From Galbula dea (lineage: Eukaryota; Chordata; Aves; Piciformes; Galbulidae): DNA of 64,000 nt. Below the pieces are notes generated by a model. That model did no database searches, was not told the DNA's origin, and saw only the letters and a list, made by a program, of their open reading frames with translations. The position numbers and the translations under genes were made by a program. Positions 47,201-55,800 of the stretch are shown here, one piece after another (position 1 is the first letter of the stretch; the number at the start of each line of letters is the position of its first letter). The DNA lies in assembly GCA_013399015.1 (NCBI GenBank), contig VWZX01006705.1, positions 698,397-762,396 on the forward strand, read 5' to 3'.

Positions 47201-49964
47201 TTGAGACAAGCCATTAAAATCTTGACTTTTTTGTCTTTAATTTTTTCTTTAATTAGGAAAAACTACCTTGATCAAAGCCTTGACTGGAGAAGCAGGACTT
47301 CAACCCAGAGATCAGCTGTTTGCCACTCTTGATATTACAGCCCATGCTGGCTATCTTCCCTCGAATATGGCAGTTATTTATGTTGACACCATTGGGTTTC
47401 TGACTGATCTTCCACACAATCTGGTTGAGTCCTTTTCAGCTACATTGGAAGAAGTGGCTTACTCAGTAAGTTGCTGACTATAAAAATTGAGGAATCAAAT
47501 TCCTTTCCTTTTAGATAATCCTCACCCCTTCAAAGAAGTTGAAGTTAATTGGCATGCTGTTCTTAGTGAAATGAAGGCTGACTATAGTAGTCTCCTAAGA
47601 TGAGGTAAATATCTTACCATAAGCCAGTTTTTGCGATGTTTGAAATTATGCAGAACATATAGATCTGAAGAGATTTCAGAAAGGGTTTGTCATATATATG
47701 TCTTTCTTTATGATAAATCACATTTTGCTGGTTAAGTATCTAAAAACCTAAAACAGTGCATCCCAGTAAGTTGAGCCTAGCTTTCTTGAGAGTTAAAAAT
47801 GAAATAAAGCCTTTGGAATGACCTGATTTTGACTTAAAGTTTCCTAATAGCACTAAAAGTGAGTGATTGTGATGTGATGCAGGCAGCATGTAATAAATAT
47901 AAGTGTATTTTCCCAATCTTTTTCTCATTAAAGTTAAGTTTCCTGTATTATAGCAAAGTGTAAAGCTGCATACACACACAGATACAGGAATGCTTCAAGG
48001 ATTAGACTTCACAGTGTAGTAATAGGGCTTTCAAAAGCTGTCTGCAACTATCCTGTTTGTCTCTTATTCTGAACTGTTGAATGAAAGGCAATAAATTTAC
48101 CTCTCACTAATTTTTCAGAAGTTTGAAACAGTATCCTGAGCAAAGATGACAAAAGATTTTGAATGCAAATACTGAATTTGGTTGCATGGTTTCTATCCTG
48201 CCAAACGTGATCATCTGCATACTTGAAATTGATCACTTTTGCATAAAGCTTTAGAAGTGAAGCACTAGTAACAGTATCTTGGCAGCTAAGGATAAGGAGA
48301 ATCTTCTGAATTCGGAATGTAAAAATAGAATTACAAGTTACCTGGGGTTTCCCCCCCCAGTTTTTGAAACAGTTTTTCAGCCATTACTCTTCTAAAGCCT
48401 TTATAAAATTCACTCTTTCTTCTCCAGTATTTTTTAAGCCTTATTATTACACAGCCTTGGCTTCAAACATTCAATCAGTTATTATTTGAAATCTGAATTT
48501 TAGCTTGATTGGTAGGGTTTGTTCCAGGGTTGTTGAAGGCAATTTGCACTCCCTGTGAAGTGACAGACTAAGCTGCTACAGATTGTCTTCCATCATGGTG
48601 CAGAAAACAGTATTGGTTTAATACTGTTTTAGTAATTCATTTTACAGTGTTAACCTGCCAGTGTATTCTCTAATGGATATGAAAGTATCTTACATGAATT
48701 AGCAACACAAAAATAATATAAGATCTCTACAACCTGCTAAGTGGTTATGTGTCATTCAGTAACTGTCTTGTATATTGGTGCTTGCTAGGATCTGATAGTT
48801 CATGTGAGGGATATTACTCATCCAGAAACTGCCCTCCAGAAAGCAACCGTTCTGTCAGTTCTGAAGAATCTTAGTCTTCCCAGCCACTTATTAGACTCCA
48901 TGGTAGAAGTTCATAACAAAGTGGATTTGATAGAAAGGTAAGCAGGAGATGCTAAGTGTACTTAAACATTTCTTATGTTCTGGAAGCTTCCTAATTCTTT
49001 GTCTAGAGAAGAGCTCCCACCCTTCTGAGTATGTTTAATAGTGGTTTTCAATCTTTCACATATGTAACTACAGTCTTAAAAAGAATTCATTATCTTTTCA
49101 TTACAAAAGAAATCACTGAGTCATATAAGAAGTAGCCTCTGTAGAAAGGTGCCATTGTGAAGTAACAAAGATAAATTGTCCACACTTGGTATATTTTCAC
49201 TACCTAATCTTCATGAGCAAATATGCTAGCAATTGTTGCCTTCCAGGTATAAACCCACTGAAGAAAATGCTTTAGCCATTTCTGCTCTGCATGGACATGG
49301 TTTAGAAGAGCTGAAAGAAGAACTAGAGAAAAAAATTTTGACAGCAACAGGAAGGAAGATTCTGACAGTTAATGTCAACTTAGAAGGACCTCAGCTAAGG
49401 TGAATAATTTTGAATTTTAAGAAGGACTTGGAGATGGATGAACCTCTCAGTCTTGCTTGTCTTAAAATTTCCAAATTGTATCATAGTGATTTTAATCTGC
49501 ATAAAGAGTTATAGGGGTAATTATCAAAGTTTGATGACCTAATGAGAAAAAATATCCCCAGTAGACACCCTGGAGTCTGCTTCTGAAAGTGTCCTTCACA
49601 GAGTTCTGTATGTTAGTACAATAAAACATAATTCCTGAAAGACCATGCCACTGATTTCTGATAAAAACCCAAATCTGCAAGATTTGTGAAAACACTCTAC
49701 CCTATTTCCAAACAGCAAGTAGCAAAAGAAAAGTGAAGTGAAGCACTTAATCTTTACACAAAGGCCACATTTTATGCAGTGAGTCATGCCTTTGAGATGC
49801 TAACATGTTTCTGCTTTTACAGTTGGCTCTATAAAGAAGCAACAGTTCAGGAAGTAGAAGTCATGCCTGAAGATGGCACAGCCATGGTGAAGGTGATAAT
49901 CGGCAATTCTGCGTTCGGCAGATACAGAAACCTCTTTCCCAACAGTAAGATTTTTACGCCATGA
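40834..49964 (+). CDS. GTPBP6: Mitochondrial HflX-type GTPase GTPBP6 (complete, 10 exons)
   Basis: GTPase of the HflX family; the human protein acts in mitochondria in ribosome dissociation and late large-subunit assembly. Exons: 40834-41209, 43051-43188, 43621-43691, 45165-45295, 46011-46081, 46473-46631, 47257-47465, 48789-48937, 49247-49399 and 49823-49964, totalling 1,599 nt and 532 residues (human about 516). Order: Arg/Ala-rich N-terminus without acidic residues, like a mitochondrial presequence (1-45); acidic run (69-91); HflX N-terminal domain; basic coiled region; G1 GYTNCGKTT (311-319); G3 DTIGF (359-363); G4 NKVD (428-431); G5 SAL (447-449); and a conserved C-terminus with SWLYKEATVQEV. 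The ATG at 40834 has G at -3 and +4. All motif residues are present and all phases close, so the gene looks functional. Confidence 0.97.
41037..41108 (+). repeat. GTPBP6: GAA/GAG/GAT trinucleotide tract encoding an acidic run
   Basis: A purine-rich gaagaagaagaagaggagga...gatgatgatgaagaggagg tract in GTPBP6 exon 1 encodes about 23 consecutive Glu/Asp residues. Human GTPBP6 has a shorter, mixed acidic stretch at the same place. The tract is probably length-variable. Confidence 0.9.
41210..43050. other. GTPBP6 intron 1
   Basis: 1.84 kb. Its first part is the downstream edge of the CpG island; the rest is AT-rich with no recognised element. Confidence 0.7.
43051..43188 (+). CDS. GTPBP6: GTPBP6 exon 2
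   Basis: 138 nt encoding AELQMAEAVALVDTLQNWTV... and ...KFVFGKGNFQVLT. FGKGNFxxLT is a family motif of the HflX N-terminal domain. The acceptor is gtttctaaag. Confidence 0.96.
43621..43691 (+). CDS. GTPBP6: GTPBP6 exon 3
   Basis: 71 nt encoding ERIKKLPHVTAVFLNVERIS and SLTK. VTxVFLNVERxxxxTK is conserved in the family. The acceptor is catcttttag and the donor AAAG|gtaatt. Confidence 0.95.
45165..45295 (+). CDS. GTPBP6: GTPBP6 exon 4
   Basis: 131 nt encoding RELEDAWGVKVFDRYTVVLH... and ...ARTKEAKLQIALAEIPLL. VFDRxTVVLxIFRxxARTxEAxLQxxLA is the HflX-family core. The donor is CTCAG|gtacc. Confidence 0.97.
45335..45363. repeat. Perfect short hairpin (13-bp arms, 3-nt loop)
   Basis: attttagtgactg, loop tta, then cagtcactaaaat, 40 bp after GTPBP6 exon 4. 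Not followed by a T-run and not in a setting where a bacterial-type terminator would have meaning. Confidence 0.97.
46011..46081 (+). CDS. GTPBP6: GTPBP6 exon 5
   Basis: 71 nt encoding SNLKNEVSQLDQQRGGSKYV and MGS. Corresponds to the SNLKR...GGxxYxMGxGE loop and helix that precede the coiled region. The acceptor is cactgccag and the donor TCAG|gtaaag. Confidence 0.95.
46473..46631 (+). CDS. GTPBP6: GTPBP6 exon 6 (to the P-loop)
   Basis: 159 nt encoding GETFLETQTRILKEKELKIK..., ...RSQRRKREFPIISVMGYTNC. The strongly basic helical stretch leads into the G1 motif; the intron splits the P-loop glycine codon. The acceptor is tatttttcag and the donor TGTG|gtaagc. Confidence 0.97.
47257..47465 (+). 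CDS. GTPBP6: GTPBP6 exon 7 (G1 to G3)
   Basis: 209 nt encoding GKTTLIKALTGEAGLQPRDQ..., FATLDITAHAGYLPSNM... and VDTIGFLTDLPHNLVESFSA. Carries the rest of the P-loop, the ATLD switch I motif and the DTIGF (HflX-type G3). The donor is TACTCA|gtaag. Confidence 0.98.
48789..48937 (+). CDS. GTPBP6: GTPBP6 exon 8 (G4)
   Basis: 149 nt encoding DLIVHVRDITHPETALQKAT..., ...LLDSMVEVHNKVDLIE. NKVD is the guanine-specificity motif. The acceptor is gcttgctag and the donor GAAAG|gtaagc. Confidence 0.97.
49247..49399 (+). CDS. GTPBP6: GTPBP6 exon 9 (G5)
   Basis: 153 nt encoding YKPTEENALAISALHGHGLE..., ...GRKILTVNVNLEGPQL. SALxGHG is the G5 region. The donor is CTAAG|gtgaat. Confidence 0.95.
49823..49964 (+). 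CDS. GTPBP6: GTPBP6 exon 10 and stop
   Basis: 142 nt encoding WLYKEATVQEVEVMPEDGTA..., ...VIIGNSAFGRYRNLFPN and ending KIFTP, TGA at 49962-49964. LFP close to the end matches the human C-terminus; the last few residues extend beyond it. Confidence 0.96.
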
Positions 49965-50650
49965 AACTGCATCCTTTTCTAGGAAAAGAAAATGATCTTA
50001 ACCAAGAGGATGTGAAATGAAGTTAATGACCTGTTAGTCTGGATGCTGAAGAGTATTTCTTCCCCAGTTGATGTTTTTGATGCATTTTAGAAATGGACAT
50101 TGTTTCAGAAAACTTCTGTTCAGAAACCGTAAGAGCTTTGAGCTTCATTCTGTCAGCAAGTGCAAGGGCAGCACTAGATTTTTAATGTTAAAGCAGCTGC
50201 TGCCTGTAGGCTGTGGATCTCAAACATCAAGAAGAGCCTGGCTGCGTCCTCTTGACACCCTTCCTTCAGATACTTACATACATGGATAATGTCCCCTCTC
50301 AGCCTCCTCTTCACCAGCTACCCAGCGTTTCCTCATAAGGGAGATGTTCCAGCTCCACAGTCATCTTTGTAGCTCTCCCTTGGACTCACTGCAGGACCAG
50401 AACTGAAGCCAGTACTCCAGGTGGGGCCTCACCAGGGCTGAGGAGAGGGGCAGGATCACCTCCCTGGACCTGCTGACAGTGCTTTTGCCAACGCAGCCCA
50501 GGATACCAGTGGCCTTCTTGGCCACAGCAGGACATTGCTGGCTCCTGGACACCTGAATCTAAATAAAAATAACTGCCACATGTTGCTGCATTGAAGCAAG
50601 AAAAGGTAGATCTGTATATTTAAGCAATAAAGTTAAATGTGATAATCTCT
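49965..50650 (+). other. GTPBP6: GTPBP6 3' UTR with poly(A) signal
   Basis: From the stop codon to shortly after an AATAAA at 50626-50631; an earlier AATAAA-containing string (ctaaataaaaat) lies near 50,560. More than half of this UTR is an antisense CR1 fragment. Confidence 0.65.
50205..50555 (-). repeat. CR1 LINE fragment
   Basis: Text such as cccctctcagcctcctcttc, ctccaggtggggcctcacca and gctgaggagaggggcaggat is the reverse complement of CR1 ORF2/3' sequence. Lies antisense in the GTPBP6 3' UTR. Confidence 0.9.
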
Positions 50651-51731
50651 TAGTTTTCTTTCCTACACTTAAGACCCACAATACTTGTTACTGTGTCAGT
50701 TGTTAATTACTCCTGGGAACCAAACCCACCCCATCATTATCACAGAAAGGAGAAGCAAAATTGTTTCGGTCCATATTACACAGAGATCAAGTTTTATTGA
50801 CTAGAGTAACAAGCCACTTGAAGGTACTATAGAAAGACATTCTGAGTTTGTATAACATAATACTTCCTGCAAGTAGTAATTCTAAATAAAAACAAAACTG
50901 AATGACTTCTCAGTAAGAAGTACATAGAGGTAGCAACAAGGATAAAAGCACTGTAAAAAAGTCTTTATAAATGGAATGCTTAGAGGTTTATTCCTACATG
51001 TTCTGCAATTGCAAGAGATTGCATGAGGAGGTAGCATCTTAGCTTTTCATGCTGAGAAGGCTAGGCTGAGTTTGATATCAAATAGCAGTTGATTTAAGAC
51101 ATCTGCAAACATTAACAGCTTGCCAGACATTTGAACTCAGCTTTTGCATATAAAGTGCATCTAAAACATGAGGTATATTGATGAGGCTGCATAGTGAACG
51201 TTATACAATGCTTGGGTTTGTTTTAGTCCTGATGTTTGCCATTTCTCTTACCTTCATAATCATGTTATTGCACAGTTCATTTAAAAAATTAGAAAAATAG
51301 CAAACAGCATAAACCCCTTCGATTTACAGGAGCCAAAACTACTTATTGAGAGGAAAAATATAGAGCTAGTAAAATAGCTAAGACGAGGTGTAAAACCCCA
51401 AATGAGCATGACAGAAGCCAGGAATCTCTAGAGCAGTCTGAGTTAAGATAAGGAATTTGTTTCATGTATTTACTTAGAGTATAAGGCATATTTTGGCAAC
51501 ACCTAATAAAACATAAATCATTACCACAGACAAACTAGGGTCCTAGTTTTGGTATCTTTATCGCTGCAGAACTGGCATGAGTGAGAAAAACGTTCCAATA
51601 GAAATAGCTCTCATAAATCATAAAGGATTTAGTGGCTACCCTGTTGGTAAAGGGGCTCAGAACTGATACTGGGCACACAGCAGTAATACAGCCAATTCTA
51701 GTAGACCTCTAGTGTTAATGCTGTACGTGTG

Positions 51732-51749
51732 TATATATATATATATATA
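51732..51749. repeat. (TA)n microsatellite
   Basis: Nine TA units in gtgtgtatatatatatatat..., inside the predicted PLCXD1 3' UTR. Confidence 0.9.
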
Positions 51750-52182
51750 AATGTATATATAAAACCCATGTCAAATAGGATTGTCAATGTAGCATCTTTG
51801 CTATATTGAAAATATATTTAAACTGTTCCTTTTGTTTATTTAACAAACTGAAAACAGACAAGTGAGTTTCATAGTGATACAAAAGGCTGAGAACTGGGTT
51901 GCAAGTGTTGCAGGATATCTTTACAGTTATAAGGAGGATAAAATTTTATCACAAAATAATTCGGGCAGCTACTGGCATGTTTCTCCTTCTTGCTCATGTG
52001 AAGTAAGAGTAATTTTTGGGACTTAAAATATTGCCAACTGTTACAGAGCCTAAGTACCTTCAAATAAACTATAACTATACCATAGTTCTCCAGAGACTTG
52101 AGCAAAGTCTGCCTGCTCTCTTTTCTATGAAAAGACCTTGAAACCCTGATGATGAGAGCACTCTTTAAAACATCCCTGGTTG

Positions 52183-52499
52183 AAGTTAACTGGACCTATG
52201 TGGAATCCAGGATGTTTCAACCAGGACACATTAAATGCCCTTCATAGAGTTACAGAGACCAAGGAGCCATCAGAAAATCATACAGTGCAAGGATCCAGGA
52301 TAGAAGCAATCCTAGAATTCAAGAAACAATTCTAGACTTATACAACCCATCACCACAGGAACCCATATCCATCACAGAATGAATTACATACAAATGAAAC
52401 AAGTCAGAGAGCCCATCAGGGAACTGTAGAACCCATCCAGTTTAAGTTAACTGGACCTTTAAGGGATCCAGGGTGTTTCAACCAGGACACATTAAATGC
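52183..52499. repeat. 56-bp direct repeat pair
   Basis: Copies 52183-52238 and 52444-52499 are spaced 261 bp apart and share aagttaactggacct...gatccagg or aatccagg... and tgtttcaaccaggacacatt; five mismatches were counted. The first copy is preceded by ccctggttgaa, an inverted match to its own ttcaaccagg. Family not recognised. Confidence 0.9.
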
Positions 52500-52511
52500 A
52501 GACAAAGCCTT

Positions 52512-52819
52512 TCAGCTTTTCACAGATAAAGAAGCTGAGATTGAAATGCTCTTTGTTCCAACCCCTTTACTTTGACAGTGTAAAGGAGGATTGATTTTTC
52601 TGTTAAGTTCTATCACATCTTTGACAAAATCATCATTTCCTATAAAGTCTCCAGCAATTATGTTAATACAGTCTTTTTTTGGTCCTGGAGACTGCTGCTT
52701 TATCCAGGTTTTCAAGAATGGAAGACTCTTGTGTGTCATTTTCTTCAATGATCCAAATGGGTGTACAAGAATATACCTTAAATTTTCAGTAACATTAATC
52801 CCTGCTACAAAGAATTTTT
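52512..52819 (-). CDS. PLCXD1: PLCXD1 last coding exon
   Basis: 308 nt encoding KFFVAGINVTENLRYILVHP..., ...CINIIAGDFIGNDDFVKDVI and ...ELNRKINPPL, then a tail to the stop at 52512-52514. Human PLCXD1 ends shortly after VIxLNxKLL, so the tail from PPLHCQ on is extra. The acceptor is tttgtttcag. Confidence 0.95.
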
Positions 52820-55800
52820 CTGAAACAAAAATCAGAAGGTGACACATTACATACTCCCTTGAGAAGAACAGGAACTGCTCAGCATTGCTTTAATCATTAA
52901 AACACTAACTTCACACTCTTTCTGTATTTCTTCATATCCCTAGCAATGTTTCAGGCAACTGTCTCCCCTTGTTCCAACTGCAGGACTGAACAGGGCTTGC
53001 TTATTGAGCCACTCCAGTTTAGCTAAATGTATCTAAATTACTCATTGCAGACTAAAGGTTCTCCACTAACTAGCCCTCCTTTGTAAAGTAGGTTTGTTTC
53101 TGTAAGGGCTGCTTCCAAATGCTTAGCCTTCCCCCATGATGAACAGGAACACGGGAGGCACCCACACAAGCATTTTCCTTTGGCTGGGGAGTGTGCTTAT
53201 GAAACAGTTCTCCCCTTCATCACCTCCCACATACACATCACAGAGCTGGAAACTGAATTGCTTTCAGTGTAGACAACACCAGCATGCTTGAGCTCCTGCT
53301 GTAGCTACAGCCTCCACACACTATTCTTGTGGCGTTTCTTTTCACAGCAAGGCTAACACAACGTTTCACTCATCATCACAGAATCATTAAGGTTGGAAGA
53401 GACCTCTAAGATCATCAAGTCCAACCACCAACCTACCACCACCATGTCACTAAACCATGTCAGTAAATGCCACATCTGTACATTTTTTTTAACACCTCCA
53501 GGGACGGTGACTCCAGCACTGCCCTGGGCAGCCTGGGCCAATGCCTAGCAACTATTTCAGTGAAGAAATTTTTTCCTAATATCCAGTCTAAACCTCCCTT
53601 AGTGCAACTTGAGGCCATTTCCTCTTGTCCTCTCACTGGTAACACAGGAGAAGAGATCAACCTCATCTCTCTACAACCTCCTTTCAGGTAGTTGTAGAGA
53701 GAGAGATGGTCAAGACCCATTCTCCAGACCCTTCCCCAGCCTTGTTGCCCTTTTCTNTCACTAAACCATGTCAGTAAATGCCACATCTGTACATTTTTTT
53801 TAACACCTCCAGGGACGGTGACTCCAGCACTGCCCTGGGCAGCCTGGGCCAATGCCTAGCAACTATTTCAGTGAAGAAATTTTTTCCTAATATCCAGTCT
53901 AAACCTCCCTTAGTGCAACTTGAGGCCATTTCCTCTTGTCCTCTCACTGGTAACACAGGAGAAGAGATCAACCTCATCTCTCTACAACCTCCTTTCAGGT
54001 AGTTGTAGAGAGAGAGATGGTCAAGACCCATTCTCCAGACCCTTCCCCAGCCTTGTTGCCCTTTTCTGGACATGCTTCCATGCCTCTACGTCTTTTTTGT
54101 AGTAAGGGCCCCAAAACTAAACACAGTATTCAAGGTGTGGCCTCACCNTTCAGTGAAGAAATTTTTTCCTAATATCCAGTCTAAACCTCCCTTAGTGCAA
54201 CTTGAGGCCATTTCCTCTTGTCCTCTCACTGGTAACACAGGAGAAGAGATCAACCTCATCTCTCTACAACCTCCTTTCAGGTAGTTGTAGAGAGAGAGAT
54301 GGTCAAGACCCATTCTCCAGACCCTTCCCCAGCCTTGTTGCCCTTTTCTGGACATGCTTCCATGCCTCTACGTCTTTTTTGTAGTAAGGGCCCCAAAACT
54401 AAACACAGTATTCAAGGTGTGGCCTCACCAGGGCTGAGTACAAGGGGACAATCCCTCCTCTGGTCCTACTGGCCACAGGAAGCAGTGTCCTACTCATGAG
54501 ATGGGGCATGGCAGTGCCTGTGAGCTGGTCTGGGCTGAGGGCCTTTTTTCCACGGGATCAGACAAGTGAAGCAGCTGCCAGGATTTCTATAGCCTATGCA
54601 TGTAGGTACACGGCCACATGTATTTGCACCACCACAGACGAAGGCTGCACTCACCCACGGGTGGACAGAGCACTCAGCAACACAGGCACACTGCATGCAC
54701 ACAGCATGCACAAAGTGGTCCTGTCCCATCATGCTACGATTGCAGAACTTCCTATTTGCTTTGCACTGCTCTACATGCCCCTTGTTTCCTCCGAGCACCT
54801 TCCCTGGGCCTACCTGGCCGGCCGCTCCGCTTCATGCGCTCTAAATAGCGGATCAGAGCGCGTGTGGCAGTCTTGTTTCCCCACCAGTATGGGATGGTGG
54901 GCCACAGCTCACAATGCTTCTCCAATTCCATGTCTTCTTCATAGGAGACTATGACCTGATGGCCATGCTGCCACAGGGTCCGCAAGGTCGGCACTACCTG
55001 AAAGTAAGCGTGCCCAGCTTGAGGTCAACACCACCGCAGCGTTCCTTAAGCTCAAATAGTGACATGTGACAGAAGAGAGGCAGAGGTTCAGTTCAAATGA
55101 AGCTTTGAAGTGTGCAGCCCAGTAAGTTATTGGCTGGATAACAAGCTGCAGGGGCTAAAAGGAGCCTGGGAACCTCAGCAGATTCCTCCTTCCTCAGACA
55201 GTTCAACTATGGTTAAGTATTTAACTCAAGATCTCACACCCATGTAACAAGAAAGCATCCCCATTATCAGCCCTCATGCACAAACCACTGCTGAAAATTT
55301 GTTGGGAGAGGAAGACAAAAGCCATTTGGTGACAGGAGGCAGGAGGGAGGCAAAGCTCTACACCCAGCTGTAGGAATACAGACACAGAAAAGCAGGACAA
55401 TGCCCTACACTGATGGCTACAGTGACAAATTTGGGTCAAAGAAAACTGAACTGCTTAAGACTTGGTAAGACCAAATGCAAGCCTTCAAGAGCTATGCTAA
55501 TTCTGCTTTCTCTAAGTGCAAAGTTTCTGAAATTTGGATGCTCCAGATCTTATTTTGAATTGAGAGAATGGAAGAAGAGTCAGAAACATTCTCAGACAGG
55601 TAGGCTGGAACAGGTCTGCTAAATTTAAGTCTTACAATAGGAAATGACACTTTCCAGCCCTCCAAAGTTACCATTGGACAGAATTGAGATCCTCTGACAA
55701 GTTTTATTTGCAGAACCAACATACCTAACAAGTACTGGTTTTTCAAGAATGGTGTGGTTAAAAGCTGTGTCTGTTGTCTGTGAAAAGGAAATGGTGGCTT

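Larger units (their letters stand above)
50775..52511 (-). other. PLCXD1: Predicted PLCXD1 3' UTR
   Basis: About 1.7 kb after the PLCXD1 stop. Plus-strand TTTATT at 50793-50798 is an AATAAA on the minus strand and is the likeliest distal poly(A) signal. Contains a (TA)9 run at 51732-51749 and a direct repeat pair at 52183-52499. The true 3' end could be nearer the stop. Confidence 0.5.
53376..54480 (-). repeat. CR1 LINE fragment, falsely multiplied around two Ns
   Basis: Begins with tcacagaatcattaaggttg, a CR1 3' end in reverse, and runs into ORF2 sequence (frame: RHWPRLPRAVLESPSLEVLK). N at 53757 and N at 54148 each mark a restart of earlier sequence: 53447-53756 repeats as 53758-54067, and 53867-54147 repeats as 54149-54429, with no difference seen. 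A single CR1 copy of about 510 bp would explain everything. Confidence 0.9.
52820..54813. other. PLCXD1 last intron
   Basis: 2.0 kb as assembled, about 1.4 kb if the N-joined duplications are removed. Contains the CR1 block at 53,376-54,480; the remaining 54,490-54,800 is GC-richer unique sequence. Confidence 0.75.

Noticed and set aside
53460..54355. Several identical 70-130 codon open frames
   Set aside because: They are CR1 ORF2 relics multiplied by the N-joined duplications.
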